Part shown: piece after piece, positions 37,201-49,200 of the stretch
Layout of the letters: each line of letters begins with the position of its first letter
Position numbering within the stretch: the first letter of the stretch is position 1
From: Alnus glutinosa
Taxonomy: Eukaryota > Streptophyta > Magnoliopsida > Fagales > Betulaceae
NCBI RefSeq assembly: GCF_958979055.1
Contig: NC_084891.1
Location: forward strand, 23,190,001-23,254,000
DNA: 64,000 bases
Reading direction: 5' to 3'
Made by a program: the position numbers and the translations under genes
Notes under the pieces: generated by a model
Databases searched by the model: none
What the model saw: the letters and a program-made list of their open reading frames with translations, nothing else
Told to the model about the DNA's origin: nothing

Positions 37201-40200
37201 TTCCTTATTTCGTACTTAGATGACATTTTAGACATTTTTCTAAAGCACAGTTATGTTCGAAGATTGATTTGCGAATTGGATACCATCAAATTCAAATAAG
37301 ACCTAATGATGAAGGAAAGATAGTGTTCAAGAACAAGGAAGGTTTATATGAGTGGTTAGTGATGTCATTCGGGCTATCCAACGCCCCTAGTGTTTTCATG
37401 TGGCTAATGAACCGAGTATTACGGACAAGGCTTACCTCTAAATTGGGTTGGAGAAAATTGTTACAACGAAGCTATTAAATTAACATTTGCCCTTAAAAGC
37501 ATGTGATTCTCACATGCATTTTTAATAGGATTAACAGGGCATGTAACATTTGTACTTAGAGCATGTGATTCTTACATGCATTATAAATGCATGAGAACCA
37601 AATTGCTCAAATTGGTATCAAAGCCGTAGTGGGTTCACAGAATTAACAAACACAAGAATTACAACTCATCCCAAAACCAAGAACCAATCAAGGATTGAAG
37701 CAAAAGGAATAGAAAACCACTAATCGATTGCTTCTTATTTATTTCTAATCAAAATTCATCAAAATCTAAGGCTCTAGACGTCCATAACACATTTATCCTA
37801 CCTAGACTCCTAACCCTAGTAAAATACTGAAAGAAATTCGTTTTAGAAAAATTTTCCGTAGCTAGTTCAAATTGAGCCTTACCAGTTCAAACTGGTAAAA
37901 AAAATTTCACCTCGTTCCAAGTCCAATTCGAACTGAACTTGGAATGCAAGCTATTGGAAGTCCCCTGAATCATCTCATTCCAAGTTCAGTTTAAACTGAA
38001 CTTGGAATGAGCAATTCTATCCAGCTCAGTCTCCTCTTCGCAGCTCGTTTTGACACAATAAATGCTAGAATTAGCAAAATTTCATGAAATATGACTTTGT
38101 AGGCCTTTGAATCAAACTGAACTTGGAATGAGCCATTTTGTCCAGCTTTTCAATCTCCTCGTCACAGCCCATTTTGACACAACAAATGTTAGAATTAGCA
38201 AAATTTCATGAAACATGACTTTGTAGGCCTTTGAATTAGCTTTCCATGCTACTAAGCTTGCCTCCAACCGATATCAAAAACTCGAGATATGACCTATTTA
38301 TTGAGGCTGGTCTAGTTGAAAACCGTCCTGCATCAAGACTACCATGAACTCAACGGAGATCAGATTCTGTGTTTGTAGTAGTTGATAGATATTCAAAGAT
38401 GACACAATTCTTAGCTTGCAAAATTACTTCTCATGCTACCCATGTGGCAAATCTATTTGTCAGAAATATTGTTCGTTTGTATGGAGTCCTTAAATCCATC
38501 ACGTCAGAACGAGATATTAAGATCTTATCTCAGCTAGGACCTTGTGGAAGAGGTTTGATACGTCTCTAAACTTTAGTAGCACTAATCACCCATAGTTAGA
38601 TGAACATACAAAGATGGTCAATCAGGCTTTGAAAAATCTTATTCGTTGTATTTCTTTAGACCGCCAAAACATGCAATGGATTTTACTTTAGGGTTAAATA
38701 CACTTCTGGTCCCTGAGTTTTGAAAACTTTATTTTTTAGTACTTGAGTTTCAATTCGCATCACGGATGATACATCCATTTTGGAAAAAGACCAAATTAGT
38801 ATCTCAGTTAAGTTTTTCGTCCAAAAACTAACAGCTCACCAGATGTTAACCCTCAAGGATTGACACGTGTTGTAGTATAAAAAAAATAAAAATAAAAATA
38901 AAAAATCTTTGAAAATTAATTAAAAAAAAAAAAAGAGGGGTGGCCAGCCCCATGGTGGCCAAGGGGTGGCTCAGCCACCCTCTTGACTGGTCTGGGGTGG
39001 CCGAACCACCCCCGTGGCCCATGGGGGTGGTTCGGCCACTCCCATGGGCAAACCCTCAATTTTTTTTTTTTTATGGGTTTCGGCCCTTGGGCAAGCCTGG
39101 GGGTGGCCGAACCACCCCCTCTGTGGCCCTTGGGGGTGGCCAAGCCAACCCCAAGGGCCAAAACCCTTGACCTTTTTTAATTTTTTTATTTTTACTGCCA
39201 TGGGGGGTTGTTCGGCCACCCATGAGCCACCCCCTTGGCCAATATGGGGGTGGGGGGCTGGCCAAGGGGTGGCTCTCTTCTTTTTCTTTTTTCTTTTTTC
39301 TTTTTTCTTTTTTTAATTTTTTAATTTTTTTTAAGTTTTTAATTTTTAAGGATTTTTTTTTTTTTTTTTTTTTTTACTAAAACACGTGTCAACCCTCAGG
39401 GGTTAACACTTGGCGAGCCACTAGTTTTTGGATGGAATACTTGACTGAGGTGCTAATTTGGTCTTTTCACAAAACGTAGGTACCATCTATGATGCGAATT
39501 GAAATTCAAGTACTAAAAAATAAAGTTTCCAAAACTCAGGGACCAGAAGTGTATTTAACCCTTTACTTTATTATCCAAGTTTCCTGGCATGAGTATTACC
39601 ATTGAGGAACATGACAAAGTGAGTTCAGGTGACATGGGATGAAGTGCGGGAAAAGCTAGAATAGTCAAATGTCAAATAAAAGAAAACTGCAGACAAGAAG
39701 CAGAGATATAAGGTATTCAAGGACGGTGATTTGGTAATGGTCTATCTAAGGAACGATAGATTTCCTGTGGGAACATATAACAAGCTCAAGAACAAGAAGT
39801 ATGGTCCGTATCAAATCGTTTGGAAGATCCATCAAAATGCATATGTTATTGAGTTGTCAGATGATATAGGTATTTCTTCAGCTTTTACATTGCTAATCTA
39901 TTTAAGTACCATCCTCCTGATGATGCATCATCTTCCAGTCATACTCAAAGGCAAGTTCCTTTCAAGGAGGGGAGATTGATGCAGGACAATTTGGACAGAT
40001 TACAACTTAATTTCAAGTAATATTAGGATTTTGTTTCTTTTTTCTTTCTTTTGGCTTACCTGGTAACTAAAATACTTTTGCATTATTGAGTTTTCCTAGA
40101 AATTGAAAGACTTCTATGTTGTTGGGTTTCTTAGAAACTCTAACGATTTATTCTATTTCCCCTTTTAAGAACTTCTAGGTACATTAGGATTAGGATTTGT

Positions 40201-43200
40201 TGCCTTTATAAAAGTTTGTATTGAACCTTCTTTCATTTATAAAGATCATTGAGTTCTATTGAGTTCTTTTAAATAAAAGAAAAAATTTCTTCTTTTCTCT
40301 TCTTCCTGTTGTGTTTAAGGATTCAAAAGAACATGTTCTTCTATTTTCTATTGCTTCCACGACGTCACATTTAGTATGCAACAATAAGCCAAAATGCCAC
40401 ATAGCCACCTCAGTGGTACCTAGTCTGGGTGATCAACAGAACCATTAAAATAAATTTGACAAACAATAGCTAATATTTAAAATTAAATATTCTGGTCCAA
40501 CCCAACCATAAAACCAAAAAGCTTCTAGTTACCTGGCAGTGTCAATAGAAACACAAGTAATTATTTCAGGAAATGAAGTAGGATGACATCATTGACATAT
40601 ATCATGGATGGACAAACTTATGCTCAATGCCATGGAAAAATTGCATCTAAAGTGTACCTACAAGTTTTTTTCCTTTTCCCCTGCAGCTACCAACTACATC
40701 ATGCTCTATCGCTGCAGCTATTCATGAGGCTAAATATGACTGGTAACTTCATGCAATGGGGTAAGAGGCTGCTGAATTAGTAAGCATTTAATGTTTACCT
40801 TACAATCATATCACAGATTGCAAACATGAGTTGTGAGTTAGCATTTTTCTGATAAGCTTGTTCAAGTACAATATCATAATTTACTATGAACTAACAATTA
40901 AACATTCACAGGGGGAATTTTGGGGAAGAAACTTCCTAAGCCATCTTTTAGAAATCTCACTCTCCTGTGAGAGCACAGATAAGTAGAGGGCAGAAATTGC
41001 AAATTCCCTTTCACCAGTATTTTATAAGGTTGCTTAATTAGTAGAGGAATATTAAAATTTCAATGAGAAGGAAGTCTTCATCAATGCAAACCAAATTATT
41101 AAGACTGCACTCTTCATCTTTCAGAATACCTGAGTAGAATATGTAATCTAAGGTTCCACAGAAATCTTGTGTGAAGTTGGTGAATACAGGCTCTGTGCAT
41201 CTGTGATGCATCTTCCTCAGTTGTTCCTCAACCCTAAATGGATGAAAGAAAGATGCATATGCACTTACCTGGAATATAACTTCCATGCATTAGAAATTAA
41301 TGGTGGCAGTCTGTAGTAGTAATAACAACAACAGCTAAGAACAAGAATAAAAATAATAACAACAGCAATGATAATAGCAACCATCATAATGATAATCACA
41401 ATAATAATCATAATAATAACATCATAAATTCATAATAACAATACAATAACAATGATACAACAATGATGATGACGCTGATGATGATGAATAAATGATTGTG
41501 GCGGCGATAATAACAATAATAACAATAACAACAACCCAGCATCAGAATTCCAATTATGGGTGAAAGTAACCAATAACAGCCTCATTGCAGTATGTGTACT
41601 AAATGAGCTCTTTCACCAGCTTATAAATTGGAAAAAGAACAAGAAAAAAAAAAACGAAAATATCATCCAAATATTGCATAGGGATATGCATTACTCCAAA
41701 AATATCAAAGAGAAGACAAATGCCTCACCAGAGGCAATGAATGCTGAAGCTTGAGATGCTGATATATACCCATTGGATCCGTTGCCTCATCACGAATAGG
41801 ATAAGTTTTGCCCACGACTATAAAGATATGAGGATCACTGCAATGTTGAATAAAAGAATCAATCTCATCTATTGTCCATGCTACTGTTACAGTTTTTAAA
41901 GATTTTTTGTGAGCTTGACATACATTATTAGCTTAAGCTTTTGGGATTGATAGATCCCTGCAATGAGTTGCTTGATTCAAGTCTTGGTAACCTCCATGTT
42001 AATTTCTTTGGTTTTGCAAGTGCAAGGCCTGCATTTGGTCCAATATTATTAGGCTAGCTTGCATGAGGGCGACGTTAGTATTAGTGTTTTTCCAAGCTAG
42101 ACATACACTGTTAGTCCACTTCCTAGTCAAATATGCAGAAAAAGGGAAAATGGCAAACAGAAGGGTTTCACTTGTCAGGCTAAAAAGGTCCAAAAGATAT
42201 TATACTAAATATTGTTTATTTCCATTATTGATAATATATCTGCTGTTTATTAGATTAATCAACTAGAGGAAAATCCCGACCAAGAGATCATGATTGGCAA
42301 ATGAAAGCAGATAACAATCTCTTGATCACTTAAAAACGCCAACAAGGTCTAAAATTAGTATGGAGTGAACAAAATTATTTCCTTCTTCGACTTTTATTAT
42401 GTTTCTTACATAAAGAAATTTCAAGTCTTTTCAATCTGACCCACTTCACTGGTAACTAAAGACTAACCTTTCAGGAAGAGAGTTAAGATCCCCACAAAGT
42501 AACAAAGGAATTTGTGACTGGGCAATTGTCTCAAGTCCATTGACAAGGTATGCAACCTTACATTAAAAGAGAAGAAAGAAACAGTCATATCCACAATTCT
42601 TTAAATGGGAGTGTATAGAAGGAAAAGATTTACAAATTGTATGGTACCTGAAATAATTTTACATCTGGAAAATTTGGATTTGCATGTATGTGGGTATTTG
42701 CCTGAGAAAAAAGGCCTGAGGATGTCAGCATTCCCAGAATTTAAAAAAAAAACAAAAAAAAAAAAACTGCTGGAATTCAAATACATACAGTACCACGCAT
42801 ATTCTAGACTGGAAGGCATCATTGGTGCTGCCATTATGCAGTTTCTCTAATACAACAACTAATGCAACATTGTCCTGCAAAACCAAAATGATTTCAAAAA
42901 CACCCGAAGGCTCCAGGAAATGGCATTTTTGTTTAAGAAAAACGTGAGTTTTGGACCCCTCACGGTAGATTGTTCATTCAGGGTCCAAAACGTCGGTTTA
43001 AGATGAACCGTGGCGCGTGCGTGTACGTGTATGTGCGTGTACGCACGTATACGTACTATTACGTGCGCGCGCGAGACCACTCATCTGTCTCTTTCCTTGC
43101 TTGTCCTTAACTCCGCTATAAGGTGACAGAACAAACAGATGATGGAGACATAAGAGCTACAGGAATGCAGAGGACAGTGACTGCATAAGAAGTTAACACC

Positions 43201-44851
43201 TTCATCAGCCGGAAGCTGCCTTGACGTCTGAGTCCAGGCTCCAAAGCTTCTACCACTGATGATGCCGCTTTATCAAACTCAAGCTACAACAAACAATTAA
43301 GAGTCATTAACCCTTTCAAATAGACCTTATTATTCACAAAGACTACAGATTTCTCACCTCATATTTCTTAATTTCTTTGAACAGATCACTACGGTAGAAT
43401 GTTGCACACCCATCAATTATATACTGGTTGGGCGTATAAAGCTGCAAAATATCAAGTAAAAATTGATTTTCTTGACACGATTAAATATGTGGCCAAACAT
43501 GAAGAAAAAATACAACAAGATTACTATAGGACTTGATTTTCATTAAAGTTAGTGGCCACAAATTAGGCAAAATGCACAGATCATCATCAGATGGTCGTAA
43601 CTAGCATGTTTGAAAGCAAAAATGCATAAAAAGCTATATAAAAAAAGAACACTCTTTTATCTGATCCACGAAACACTAATTATAGATATAGAAGACTTGG
43701 ATAGTTGTCAACAATATTGGAACATAAGAAGCTTGTCGCAGAACAAGTTCAATCTCAAAGTAAGCAATCAAATGGGTAAAACTTATTTTTCAAATGATAA
43801 AACGGTTAGATTACCAATTGTTTCAAAAGCTTAAATTGATAGAAAATTGTGGATTTAATCATTTAAAATAATATTCTAACAATCCCTCTCACAGGTGTGC
43901 TCAAACTCCCCTTCAACAAGTGAGATCTAACACGTGAAATATTTAAGGGAGAACTTCACTGTCCTGATTTTTCATCACTTTTAAAAAAATTTACCCAAAC
44001 TTTAAAAAGTGTCAATTTAAGGTATTCATCTTTCAATTTTTTTTCAATTTCAACCTTCCATTAAAATTTTCCATTAAATCCTGTCAAAATTCCCAAAATA
44101 CCCCTTATTTTTTTTTTAGGAAAAAAAAGAAAAAAAAAATTGTTAGGATTTAGGTATTGGTCAGAATTTAATGAAATTTGCAAAAGTACCCATGTCTAAA
44201 TCTTTAAGTTTTTTATTAATTTTTTTTTTTTTAAAAAAAAAAAAAAAAGATAAACCCATAGATTGAGGATGGTCCATCTTTCAATATTTTGCAATGTCAA
44301 CCCTCCCATCCAAATTCAACGTTAAATCCTAACGAAAAAAGTGAAATCCCCAAAATACCCCTCCCTTCTAAAACAATTGGAATAATGTGACCCACGGTGG
44401 GGCACGTTTTGTGACCCGATGTGGGTCATGTTTGACCTACGACGGGTCAGAATTCATTTTTTATTTTTTAAATAATTATTAAATCAAGGTATTTTTGTAA
44501 TTTTATAAACATTTTAGGGGTATAATTGTATGGCTGTAAGCGAACAAAGCTACTCGTGAACATGCTCGGGCTCGACTTAGATTAGTACAGCTCAGGATCG
44601 GTTTGTTTATTAAACGAATAAAGCTTGAACAAAAAATTCAAGCTCATATAAATTTAGATTCAGGTTTTGTAAGCTCGTATAACTTCATTTTTATTATTTT
44701 TATAATATTATTTTAAACTTTGTAATGAGAACATGTTAAGTAAAACAAAATAAAAAAAATGTTCTTCGTAATGTAATAGATATAAGTTGAATTATTGTAA
44801 TTGTGAGTCTGGATATAGATATAAGTGTCTTTGTGTATATATGAGTGAGCC

Positions 44852-44883
<32 letters not shown>

Positions 44884-47046
44884 TACATATATACTTTCTT
44901 TCTTTTTTTTATAAGTAAATGTATATATATACTATAAGATAAACATATAAAACTGATATTAGATTATTTAAGATTTGAGTTAATTTATCTAAATACTCAA
45001 ATAATAAATCTTAACCATAATTAAATAACAAATAATTAGCATTAATTTTAAAAAAAATAATAAAACAATCACGACATTTACTTTATATATAGAATGACTA
45101 AATTAATTGAGTAGTTCGAATTTGTTTGAAAAATAAATAAACAGAGCTTAAACAGATTATCTAGTTCGATGATAAGTTCGAGTTCGGCTAGTGTTCGAAA
45201 AAAAATAAATGAACCGAGCTTGAACATTCAATACTCGGCTCGTCTCAATAGCCTCGTATAAGGGACATTTTACTCATCAACAGTTTGATTTAACGTTGAA
45301 TTTGGAAGGGTGGGTTGACATTGCAAAAAATTGAAAGATGGTGACCTTAAATTGATACTTTTAAAAGTTTAAGAATATGATTGCAAAAGTGATGAAAGAT
45401 CAGGAGTGGAAAATGAGAATTTCCTTATCTTTTTTTTGTTCCTTGTTTCCAACATATAGCTATAGACGGATGTTAAGAACACTATGTTTTGTGTTAAATG
45501 AACCACTTACATTCTTAAAACAGTTACGGCAAAATATACAAGTATCAAGACATACAGGTTCCTAAATTGGCCAGTTACTTGGTTTGCTACTTTAAGGTTG
45601 CTAAAAACAAAGCCATATAACAACAACAACAAAAAAACACCCTCTTCAAATCACAAATCATCCCACTTCCTACATATATACGTTAAGCACATATGTGTGG
45701 CAAAAAGTTAAATCCATGGAAGAGAATGGATTTTGCAAATAAAACTGTACCCATAGTCAGATTTCAACCGTACCTCTTTGCTTTTTTTCTTGTACAAAAC
45801 CGAGTACCCACAATTTGCCAGCTCAGGCTTAAAGAAACTTTCAAAATGGTCACTCTGTACCTGCCCAAAACAAGGAACAATATATAAGCAAAAACAGTGA
45901 TATGCAACCAGGCGCCACCAGGGCCAACATTCATACTAAATAGTCCAGAAAAATATTCAGATTAACAGGAAAAATCACCTCCTGAAGACAAAGGATATCT
46001 GCATGATATTCAATGATCTCTCGGAGCAAATTTTGTCGACGGTATTCCCATACAAGAGCCCATGTTGGGCAGTAACTGAACTTATCTCTGCTAGCATACA
46101 GATCAGCAAGGATGTTATAGGATAGCACACTGAAAACTGCTTCTTTAGAAGATTGGTCTTTAAGATTTGAGTTCCAAGGTTTGTTTAGATATCCAATTGG
46201 GATCATACACCGATGACAAGGACGAGGAGGAAGAATCACAGGATCAGTCACTATTACATTAATTGGAGACAAATGAAAATGATGTGAACAGTCTACAGCT
46301 ACAGATTCCAGCCTCAAGCTGAAACCAAAATCATCCATTGTGGGTACGTAAGTTTTCATGGAGCCCACCTTAATCCATACTTTCCCTTCTCGTTCCACCA
46401 CCATTTCACCCTCATCAAACAATGAGCCATTACCAAAGGAAGGCCAAGAGCCAGAACTCCTGAGTTCTCTAGCTGATTTTTGATTGCCAGTTAAATTCTT
46501 ACTGATAACTTCAGCTGCATGATGATGACGCGCCAAATGTTTTTTCCATGCATCTAAGAAGCACCTTGTAGAGCAATGGTAGCTCTCCTTGACTGGTATA
46601 TTCAATGTTACACAAGATGTGCACTGAACAGCAGCCAACTCAGCATGGTGCACAGAACAAGTAATCTGTTCTCGATACCTACATATGTAAGGTTTACAAA
46701 CTCAAGATAAGCTAAAAGCCACCATTTATTGTTCAAGTAATGAACAGCCAACCAGTGCACTGTACCATCTAACAGCACATAACACAAAACTTCAGCGTCG
46801 ATGCACATGTGTGAACAAACACACTAAAATCCATATTACCTTCAAAGGAAACCTTATGGTGTGAGGAATTAAATTTGGTAAACAAAATGTTAGTATGAAA
46901 GTTAATTACAATAAATGAAAATATTCTCTTTTTTTCAGCATTGTTTTTCTATAACAGGCAATGGGCAAACCATAATTTACTTTACGTGTGTGCTGAAACT
47001 AAAAAGAAATCCACTTATTATTGCCACGTTCAAATCAAATGGAAAG

Positions 47047-47099
<53 letters not shown>

Positions 47100-48364
47100 A
47101 ACTAATTTTCTGGGAAAAACTAACACGATGTAGAGACTCAGTTTGCATAATTGATCTAGAATAGTAAGAGGAGACAAGGTTAGGGTATGGTTTCGTTTTG
47201 TTCCACACTTATTTCCTCCTCATAGCATTGTTAGCAGGGGCCATAGCAACTTCATCGTGAATGTCAAAACTTACTGCTCCGGCAACCATCAAGAAGGAAC
47301 CCACTAGACAGGAGTTAATAAATGCAGGAAATTTATTCAGATTTTGATCTACATATAAAGACTTTAACCCTTACTGTAAACACCACAGCTCTTTGGCCAA
47401 AGATGTATAAGAGAACAATAAAAATTCTGCACTGTAAAATTAGATACTAGCATTGACAAAAGGCTAAAGCTCACTGCAGAAATAAAAGGGAGAAATGAGA
47501 GAAAGATGATGCAGAAAAGCCCCTTCCACACCCTACTGATTTGAGGACTATATCCTTTTATGGAGCCTCTAAAGGAACACACTCTACATCAGCCCTATAT
47601 ATTGCTATACTACCGTGCTATGATGCCTTAGGCAAAAGTCAACCTCCTCGTTCCTGAAATCACTTTCTTTTTCTTGTTTCAAACGATTGTGAAAAAACTT
47701 GAAAAAGTTATCAACAGACTCATGTTGATTGGCTTTGTCTCTGGCCTAGACTCCTGTTTTCTGATGGTTTTAATTCGTCTCGGCCTAGCTTAAAAAGGGT
47801 TGAAAATCATTTTTCTAAAGAACGAAGAAAACCATAATTTGGTAGGGTTCATTTTTTTAATTCTTTTCCACTGTTTTCTCGGATACCAAACAGGGCTTAG
47901 ATTGAATTGTCTTGCGAAAATGGAATTACCAAAAACTAGAGAGAATACAACCTTAATGCCCCATTTGGTTTCAAGATTCCAATCAATTCAAAAATCCAAA
48001 ACCCTCCACTCAAGTCTGCCTAAGAGTCTAAGACACACCACCATGTCTTTACAAGGTTCGTAATGTTTACTTCCTTTCTCAGCAACCAAACAAACATGTA
48101 AATACAAGCACACGCTTCAGTTCAATATTAGATAAAGACACAAAGCACGAGGAAAAATTCAAAGAACAAAAAGAAAGGATAAATTGATAAAAGAAACTAC
48201 GAGACCAACCAGCTGAAAATGAGCGCATGTGGCGGGGCTTTGAGGTTGGGAGACCCTTTATTGACCCACACGCGAAGGTTGATTTCGCAGCCGACGACCG
48301 GAGTGCTGGACGGCGGAGTCACAGACACTTCGCATTTCACGGTTTCGGATTCTTGGAGGACCAT
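34249..48364 (-). CDS. CCR4: CCR4-type deadenylase (CCR4 homolog 1/2-like), 11 exons
   Basis: Catalytic 3'-5' poly(A) exonuclease of the CCR4-NOT complex; shortens mRNA tails in the cytoplasm. Exons in transcript order: 48364-48210, 46678-45979, 45860-45774, 43441-43358, 43283-43200, 42874-42794, 42701-42648, 42556-42468, 41837-41729, 41268-41130, 34454-34249; 1788 nt, 595 aa, phases consistent. A MYND-like zinc finger lies at about residues 59-100 (C59, C71, C74, C87, C91). The endonuclease/exonuclease/phosphatase domain runs from about 234 to 567: SYNILAD, E285 in LCLQE, D438 and N440 in CGDLN, D522 in GTLDYIF, D557-H558 in SSDHIAL. All expected catalytic positions are present. The first 50 residues are divergent. 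A Pro-rich tail follows residue 567. The last intron is 6.7 kb and holds an antisense Gypsy element. Which CCR4 paralogue it is remains open. Confidence 0.93.
37480..38340. repeat. Foreign repeat block replacing RT/RNase H of the Gypsy element
   Basis: Contains GCATGTGATTCTCACATGC palindromic words (37498 and 37560) and TTGGTATCAAAGCC near 37611, which resembles a methionine-tRNA primer-binding site and hints at a fragment of a second LTR element. A tandem duplication of about 120 bp (about 37995-38115 and 38116-38235) includes ATTAGCAAAATTTCATGAAA and GACTTTGTAGGCCTTTGAAT in both copies. Confidence 0.6.
37976..38009. repeat. 34-bp perfect palindrome
   Basis: CATTCCAAGTTCAGTTT followed immediately by its exact reverse complement. 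It can form a 17-bp stem without a loop. Shorter related inverted words occur at 37883 (ACCAGTTCAAACTGGT) and 37915-37945. Confidence 0.95.
38691..39561. mobile_element. 871-bp Mutator-like element inserted in the Gypsy remnant
   Basis: Ends GGGTTAAATACACTTCTGGT and AGAAGTGTATTTAACCC begin inverted repeats of about 180 bp (GACCAAATTAGTATCTCAGT at the left versus ACTGAGGTGCTAATTTGGTC at the right). A perfect 9-bp duplication TTTACTTTA lies at 38682-38690 and 39562-39570. Joining the flanks restores continuous Gypsy DNA (ATGGATTTTACTTTATTATC). The core (38936-39275) is GGGGTGGCC/GGCCACCCC-rich and has no transposase. Multiple overlapping frames there are compositional. Confidence 0.93.
41290..41535. 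repeat. AAT/AAC/ATG trinucleotide-rich tract in CCR4 intron 9
   Basis: About 240 bp of interspersed ATAATAACAACA, ATAATCATAATA and GATGATGATGA triplets between exons 9 and 10 of CCR4. Degenerate trinucleotide microsatellite. Confidence 0.9.
43963..45404. mobile_element. 1.44-kb inverted-repeat element in CCR4 intron 3
   Basis: The left arm (CCTGATTTTTCATCACTTTT ... GTGTCAATTTAAGGTATTCA) is mirrored by the right arm (TGGTGACCTTAAATTGATAC ... AAAAGTGATGAAAGATCAGG); arms are about 140 bp. The left-arm phrase recurs internally at 44268-44340. Between the arms, 44525-45260 carries GCTCGGGCTCGACTT and AACCGAGCTTGAACATTC words typical of a nested hAT-like repeat. Non-coding. No TSD was confirmed. 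Confidence 0.7.
44855..44879. repeat. (GT)n microsatellite
   Basis: About 12 GT repeats within the inverted-repeat element of CCR4 intron 3. Confidence 0.9.
47044..47096. repeat. Poly(A) run of about 53 bp in CCR4 intron 1
   Basis: Nearly uninterrupted A homopolymer (T on the CCR4 strand). It could be the tail of a decayed retroposed sequence or a replication-slippage product; no retrogene body was recognised beside it. Confidence 0.9.
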
Positions 48365-49101
48365 TTTAGCGCCAAGACTTCAATGGGGCTTACAAACCCG
48401 AAACAAAGAATGTGGGGATTTGAGGGGTTTCTTGGGGTGTAAGTGTTGGGTTTTGTTCAGTGTGAGTGGGCGTTTAATGGAATGGAAGAGGGAAAGACTC
48501 CTGCCATAATGGGTGCGTACTGCGTAAGAAAGACCTTGGGGCTTTGGTATTTGGTTTGTAGCCTCGACTGGCTTACCGCCAGTTTTGCACCAGAATAGTG
48601 CTTACGTGGATGCCAAAATATAAAAAAAAAAATATATAGAAAAGGCTGATTTTTTTTTCTTTTTTTTTTTTTTAAAAAAATATATATTAAATGGTCCAAT
48701 TTTGTCAAATTTACCGGCATTGGATCTCTTTGCTTTGGTCACTCATTTTTAGGCTTCACAATTTTTTAAATACAACTCGCGAATTTGATATATATCTAAT
48801 TTAAAATTATCAGATTAAAGTTGAAGATTTTAACCTGTTTAATTAAATAGATCGAATTATAGTTGACATATATTATTTTATTCTCGCACTTACGTCGACT
48901 CGATCCAAACTGACCGATGAACTTAAAACAAAATTAAAAAATTATTGTTGAGACGTTACCTTTCGAAAGTATTTTAATTTTGGAAGGAAAAAAAAAAGGT
49001 ATTTTTAAAACGGATAAGAAGTTATACATTATTGACCTTTCTCAAACACAGTATATTTGACCTCAGGACAGTACTCAATGTGTCCAGCACAACAAGATGG
49101 T

Positions 49102-49133
49102 CCAATCAGAGCCGTCCTATCAATATTTATAAA
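49102..49133 (+). promoter_or_regulatory. Candidate CCAAT and TATA boxes of the small-protein gene
   Basis: CCAAT at 49102-49106 and TATAAA at 49128-49133 lie about 100 and 70 bp upstream of the ATG at 49201. They share the roughly 840-bp divergent spacer with CCR4, which is transcribed the other way. Position-based inference. Confidence 0.5.
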
Positions 49134-49200
49134 CGTAACCTTTTCCCTCGCTGAACTGAGATTGTAAAAATCAAAAGCAAATCTGAGAGAGAGAGAGAGA

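Larger units (their letters stand above)
34750..40385 (+). mobile_element. Decayed Ty3/Gypsy-like LTR retrotransposon in the last CCR4 intron
   Basis: Plus-strand remnants, opposite to CCR4. A gag domain lies at 35597-35938 ([20 protein letters not shown] ... [12 protein letters not shown]). RT pieces lie near 37030-37140 ([20 protein letters not shown]) and 37269-37430 ([38 protein letters not shown]). An integrase fragment lies at 38369-38520 ([17 protein letters not shown]) and a post-integrase segment at about 39710-39900 ([12 protein letters not shown]). Similar LTR stretches at 34750-34831 and 40245-40324 share ATCATTGAGTT and AATAAAAGA words. The distal RT and RNase H are replaced by unrelated repeats at 37480-38340. 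Many stops and frameshifts make it inactive. Outer LTR limits are uncertain. Confidence 0.85.

Noticed and set aside
38916..39316. Six overlapping frames rich in Gly/Pro/Trp
   Set aside because: Product of the GGGGTGGCC/GGCCACCCC core of the Mutator-like element; no domain and no start context.
48219..48509. 96-aa plus-strand frame
   Set aside because: Antisense to CCR4 exon 1; the minus-strand frame joins in phase to the MYND-like exon.
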